This document shows positions 59,801-64,000 of a DNA stretch of 64,000 nucleotides, piece by piece (positions within the stretch are counted from its first letter, which is position 1; every line of letters starts with the position of its first letter). This DNA comes from Dimorphilus gyrociliatus (taxonomy: Eukaryota; Annelida; Polychaeta; Dinophilidae). The notes under the pieces are model-generated. The model did not search any database. It saw only the letters and a list, made by a program, of their open reading frames with translations, and was not told the DNA's origin. The stretch is taken from positions 2,660,165-2,724,164 of the forward strand of contig CAJFCJ010000005.1 in assembly GCA_904063045.1 (NCBI GenBank), given 5' to 3'. Made by a program: the position numbers and the translations under genes.

Positions 59801-61955
59801 AATTGTCGATTCCAATGATAATAATCCTGAATTTGAAAAGGCGGAATACGTTTTGGCGATTAGTGAGAAAAGCCAACCGAATAGTGTTATATTAGAAATG
59901 AAAGCAAGCGATCAAGATTCGGGTATTAATGCTCGATTAAACTACGTAATTGAAAGCGGAAACTATGAGAATCAATTCGGCTTATTCCCCGATGGACAAT
60001 TATACGTCAAGAAAGCGTTAGATAGGGAATTAAAAGCAGATTATAAATTAATAGTACGTGTTAACGATAATGGTCAACCTGATCGAAGTAGTACAACTGT
60101 CGTAAAGATTCATTTAATTGACGAAAATGATAATGCTCCAGCTTTTCCTAAATCTATAAAGTTTTCCGTTCAAGAGAATAGTCCAATCTATAGTTTTATC
60201 GGTGTTCTTAAGGCTACTGACCCAGACGAGGGACGTAATGCAGAGATAACTTACAGTTTCGAGGAAAAGAATGAGTCGCGTTTCGGTATTGATCCTACTA
60301 AAGGCGTCGTATGGACTAGACAAGTATTTGATCGGGAATCAATAAATACTCATATCCCAATCGTTGTTGTTGCCGAAGATCATGCTACATTGGATAGTAG
60401 AAAAAGTTCGTCTGCAACTATAGAAATTTATGTCACCGACACGAACGATAATCCACCGAAATTTGAAAAGGATTTCTATAAAATTTCTTTACTGGAATCA
60501 ACTGAAATCGATGTATCGATTTTTAAATTAATTGCTACAGATCCTGATGCTGATGAAAATGGTAATGTTGCATATGATATTTTATACGGCGATAGGGAAC
60601 TGTTTAGAATAGATGCTCAAAGTGGAGGACTATTCTTAAACGAACAATTGGATAGGGAGAAAAAAGATGAGTACAGTTTAACTATCATAGCTAAAGATCA
60701 ATCACGAACTAACCCGTTAAACTCTACTTGTAATATCAGAATAAGTGTACTAGATTACAACGATCATCGTCCAGTCTTTGATAAAAATTCCTATTCATTT
60801 TCCTTGAAGGAGAATATACCTGTCGGCTCTTTTGTAGGCCAAATTCGAGCCATTGATAAAGATATTGGCGTGAATGGTCTTGTTAAATATGATCTTGTAA
60901 GAATGGATGACAATGTTTTCGATTTAGAGAGGGAAAGTGGACGTCTATATCTAAGTAGACATCTGGATTTCGAATTAAAAACATTTTACATGCTGAATAT
61001 ATCCGCCTACGATAATGGAAATCCCAGAAAAACCAGTTTTGTAGCCTGTAAAATATCGATTATTAACGAAAACGATAATCAACCAAAGTTTCCAATATCA
61101 TCAATTATTAAAACAATCGACGAAGGTCAAGATGCTGGTAAATTTGTTGCTTATGCTACAGCAACTGATAAAGATGTAGGATCAAATCTAAAATATTCAT
61201 TGGTTCGTCAAGAACCACCTGGAAACGATTTTAATATCGATGAAAATACCGGTAGAATTGTGACAAAGGCCATTTTGAATAGAGAGGAAATTGAAAGTTA
61301 TAAGCTTGTTGTAGAGTGTCAGGATGGTAAAGATTATAGAATTGAAAAGAGCGTTGTAGTCCTTGTTGGAGATGTAAATGACAATCCACCGGCATTTAGA
61401 TGTTGGCGAACAGCTATTGTGAATAGAAGAAATTCAGTGGGTATTAAATTCTTTAAGGCGACTGCTATCGATCCAGATCTTAACGCCGATATTGCATATG
61501 AACTCAAGAAAGGTAGCGAATATTTTGAGATAAATCGTTCAGATGGAACATTAAGCGTGCTAAATTCCTTAAACAACGCACCATTGAAAATAACAGTTAG
61601 GATAAGGGCCTTTAATCCAGGCTCTAGTCAATCTGTTGAAGAAGATTTTCAAGTAATAGTTGCTGACTCGATGACTGAATCATTTTTCTCTAAATCCGTT
61701 TATTATGGACAATTATATGAAAATGAGATGCCTAAGGATATAGTTAAATTAACGACTACAACCGAAGTAGACGAATTCCTCGCCTTTGGGAATGATCAAA
61801 GAGGAGTAGGTCAATTCGATGTCATTATAAATGATGGGAGATTAAGAAATACTAAAGAATTAAATAGAGAGGATTCAAATCTATTGAATGGTATATTAAT
61901 CGAAGTTGCTGGGGTAAAATATTCATCTGGTAAAGCATCAGTTGGCAAGACAAAA
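56880..61955 (+). CDS. Giant cadherin exon: signal peptide and about 16 cadherin repeats (5' part of a protocadherin/Fat/Dachsous-like gene)
   Basis: This is a calcium-dependent adhesion receptor ectodomain. One exon of 5,076 nt (1,692 codons from the first ATG; the second ATG at 56889 is equally possible) ends in phase 0 at the donor AAAA/GTAAGT (61956). A signal peptide (KRTLFLFISLINILIVRS) is followed by about 16 cadherin repeats. Linker motifs appear as DINDNSP, DVNDQEP, DVNDNIP, DINDHKP, DVNDEYP, DENDHSP, a degenerate VSNVKIDP, DLNDNPP, DSNDNNP, DENDNAP, DTNDNPP, DYNDHRP, NENDNQP and DVNDNPP, then two weak C-terminal repeats. LDRE-type motifs (LDREKKDKYNL) recur. No transmembrane helix lies in this exon, so 3' exons beyond it must supply the anchor and tail. 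The ORF runs on to 62087 only through intron sequence. Confidence 0.9.
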
Positions 61956-62008
61956 GTAAGTGAATTTTCAATTTGTTCTTTGTCAAAGTTCTCTCTTTAT
62001 TCATATAG

Positions 62009-62031
62009 TATATATATATATATATATATAT
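62009..62031. repeat. (TA)n microsatellite
   Basis: About eleven TA units just inside the presumed cadherin intron. Confidence 0.85.
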
Positions 62032-63045
62032 TCCTTTTACGACGGCTAATGTTGACATATTTTAGCGCATTCTCAGTTCAAACTTAAACGTCGGGTCCTG
62101 TGATCCAAACGTGTTGAATAAACACAGGAAATCGGTTATAACCTTACTCGCCCAAGTTATTTCTTTCTGTTGTGTTTTTTTTCTCATTCTGTAACCTTTT
62201 TTCGAAAACGTAACAACAATTCATTATCAGTATTTTGTTTTTTTTTAAGCCCAAATATGTAAGCCTATATTTTATATTATAAAGAGAGTAAAAGAGTGGG
62301 AGTAATTGAACACGAATAGGCCTAAGATCATAGGGTGAACTAGAATGAATATACGTAGGTATTTTGTAATACAAAGACCCTATCACGGCCGAGTGAATGT
62401 GACATAGTGGCTGGCTTTATAAAAGAGTATAACGATTCTTTCGATAAACCCCTGGACCCTCGTCCCGTGTCTCTTTTCATTCAACCTTTCATTGATTATT
62501 ATTACCGTTATTACTTTTTAAAAGATTTATAAAGAAAGTGTTACTCTTTTTTTTATTTAACGTCTCACTATCCTCTTTGAACGAAAGAAAACTAAGCTCC
62601 TCTTCCTTTTCGTTTTCTTTTTTTTTCTTTCTTGTTCAATTCCTATCGTTCTTTATTTATATTCTAGTACTCACGGTAGTTTGGCTATATTTACGCTGGT
62701 ATCGATTAGTTCTAACGCTTCGGGTATGTAGTCCTATATGACCAATACGCTTGAACAGATGTTCCAGTTAAAGGAGTAACGAAACGTCAATAACATTGGG
62801 GGGAAAGTATTGATCGGTTTTTAAAAAAAGAAAAAAAAACGCCTTGAAATTTGTATATATACAACATCTACCAGCTCCTTTCTGTTGGCTTTTTATCATC
62901 GTTTATATTATTACTTTTACTCGTCTTAAATCCTTTCTCCGGGGAGATCGAAAAGCCGGGGTGATAAAAGAAGGTAGGATAAAAACGCAGGCGTTGTATA
63001 AACACGCGTACGCGCCGCTAATTGCGGAAAGTTACATAATAAGTG

Positions 63046-63053
63046 TGACGTCA
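63046..63053. promoter_or_regulatory. CRE/ATF-like palindrome TGACGTCA in a CpG-rich patch
   Basis: A full eight-base cAMP-response element lies at the right edge of the most CpG-rich patch of the last 2 kb (CACGCGTACGCGCCGC at about 63002). It could mark an alternative or new promoter. Not proven. Confidence 0.4.
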
Positions 63054-64000
63054 TAAGTGTCGTTGGAGCTTACCAGGGGGTAAAAAGAACTTTTTTTTAA
63101 CCGTTTCAACAGTATAAAGAGCGCGTTAGACGAAAAATAGAGGTATTATAGAGGGAAAGAGTGAGAGAAAGAATGGGAAAAGGGGGAGTAAAATTGTAAG
63201 ATTATGGACAAGAGAGAAAGAGGCACTCTTACCAGTTTCCTACTGTTTTCTTACCTGCGTAAAAATTAGAACTATACACAAAAAAAGAAATACGATTTAT
63301 ATTGAAAATGATTCAAGAATAATCATTTAAATAATAGGCTACTGTAATAAAAGAATATTTGTACATATATTTCCATATAGGTATTCGTTCAATCGAATAT
63401 TGAACAGTTAGTAAGTAGTAAATCGTAACCAAAAAAAAGTGTTCAAATCAGTATAAGCGTATATACCTGAGAGTTGAAGAGACGAAGGAGGGAGGGGGGG
63501 GAGAGGGACAAAAAAAAAAAACCGCGTTCAAAAATTTAGGTCGATGCGATCTCAGCGGGTAGCGTTCGAAACGGGGCTGCTTACAAAACACACATTCTGT
63601 ATAATTGAGGATTACTGGCTATTGTTGTATGAGCCCTAGATTTTTTTACGCTTTATATATATGTAGATATATATATATAAACTATCGGGTGTTTATAAAA
63701 TATGCGAAAGTTAAGGGGGGAAAACAAAAAAAAACAGGGTCTAAGAATTAAACTATACAGCGTAAAGGATAGGCTTTAACGGAACTGAACAACAAAGGCA
63801 ATCAACAATAAGTTATCTGTGATATCTTGTTCATTCCCCGTGTTGGGAATAGGGATAATTATGCAATAAAAAAATAGACGGTACGTTTAGCTCACATCAA
63901 ACGCTAATTAGATACGAAATTTCTCACTCTAAACATTATAATCGTTTTATGAGGCGATTTGGCTTTTTTTTAAGCCTATATATGTTATTGGAAGCAATTT

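Larger units (their letters stand above)
61956..64000 (+). other. Probable large intron or 3' flank of the cadherin gene
   Basis: After the donor at 61956 no next cadherin exon is recognisable to the window end. If this is an intron it exceeds 2 kb, far more than others here. The stretch contains a TA repeat (62009-62031), T-rich blocks, and a CpG-rich patch (62930-63070) with a perfect TGACGTCA. G- and A-rich runs lie at 63480-63540. ORFs at 62538 and 62844 show no family features. Confidence 0.45.

Noticed and set aside
61956-62087. Last 43 codons of the open cadherin frame
   Set aside because: Begins with a strong donor GTAAGT and runs through a TA repeat (IYIYIYI); this is intron sequence.
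62844-63056. 70-codon ORF in the last 2 kb
   Set aside because: No family features; overlaps the CpG-rich patch that looks regulatory.
63540-63590. Possible tRNA B-box-like word GTTCGAA
   Set aside because: No matching A box, acceptor stem or cloverleaf around it.

Overview
This is a piece of a nuclear animal genome, AT-rich and compact. Most coding exons are joined by introns of roughly 40-120 nt with GT..AG borders, and neighbouring genes are often divergent, convergent or nested. The gene set (SLC16 transporter, many-repeat cadherin, rhodopsin-like receptor, PRL phosphatase, DIDO/PHF3-like reader, NFATC2IP, PI31, a C1orf198 homologue) points to a bilaterian invertebrate. The short introns recall miniaturised annelids or rotifers, but the species cannot be fixed from the sequence. 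I see no transposon, CRISPR array, rRNA or tRNA gene.

Layout. 0.2-3.9 kb: divergent TRMT11 (-) and PSMF1/PI31 (+). 3.9-7.5 kb: a leader region rich in CT and TA repeats, then an intronless gene with two Rab-like GTPase domains in one chain (+), ending 94 bp from the convergent DIDO/PHF3-like gene (-, 7.6-14.4 kb). 14.4-19.6 kb: a gene-poor stretch. 19.6-20.7 kb: PTP4A/PRL phosphatase (-), preceded by a spliced 39-codon ORF that may be a uORF. 21.5-22.1 kb: an unrecognised 115-aa membrane protein (-). 22.4-26.9 kb: GUF1 (+), whose first intron holds a whole GPCR gene on the opposite strand. 27.7-30.2 kb: MIPEP (+). 30.9-35.1 kb: a large disordered protein (+). 35.8-39.0 kb: RPN2 (-). 39.5-40.0 kb: a 46-codon ORF followed by NDUFB1 (+), possibly on one mRNA. 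40.2-41.2 kb: C1orf198 homologue (-). 42.1-43.8 kb: SLC16 transporter (+). 44.2-45.2 kb: MAT2B (+). 45.3-47.5 kb: NFATC2IP/NIP45 (-). 48.1-50.5 kb: intronless cytosolic cysteinyl-tRNA synthetase (+). 52.4-53.2 kb: SUPT7L (+). 56.9-62.0 kb: a giant single exon carrying about 16 cadherin repeats (+), probably continuing beyond the window.

How the genes relate. Most are unrelated housekeeping genes: tRNA modification and charging, mitochondrial translation, import and respiration, ER glycosylation, proteasome control, SAM synthesis and chromatin. They do not form one pathway. GUF1, MIPEP and NDUFB1 are mitochondrial. Close divergent starts suggest shared promoters for TRMT11/PSMF1, TM protein/GUF1, RPN2/NDUFB1 and NFATC2IP/CARS1. 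The most unusual items are the tandem GTPase, the small ORFs beside PTP4A and NDUFB1, the 115-aa membrane protein and the nested receptor.

Exon borders were read by eye from splice consensus, frame continuity and family knowledge. Start and stop coordinates are firm where stated; internal borders of the many-exon genes are approximate unless given exactly.
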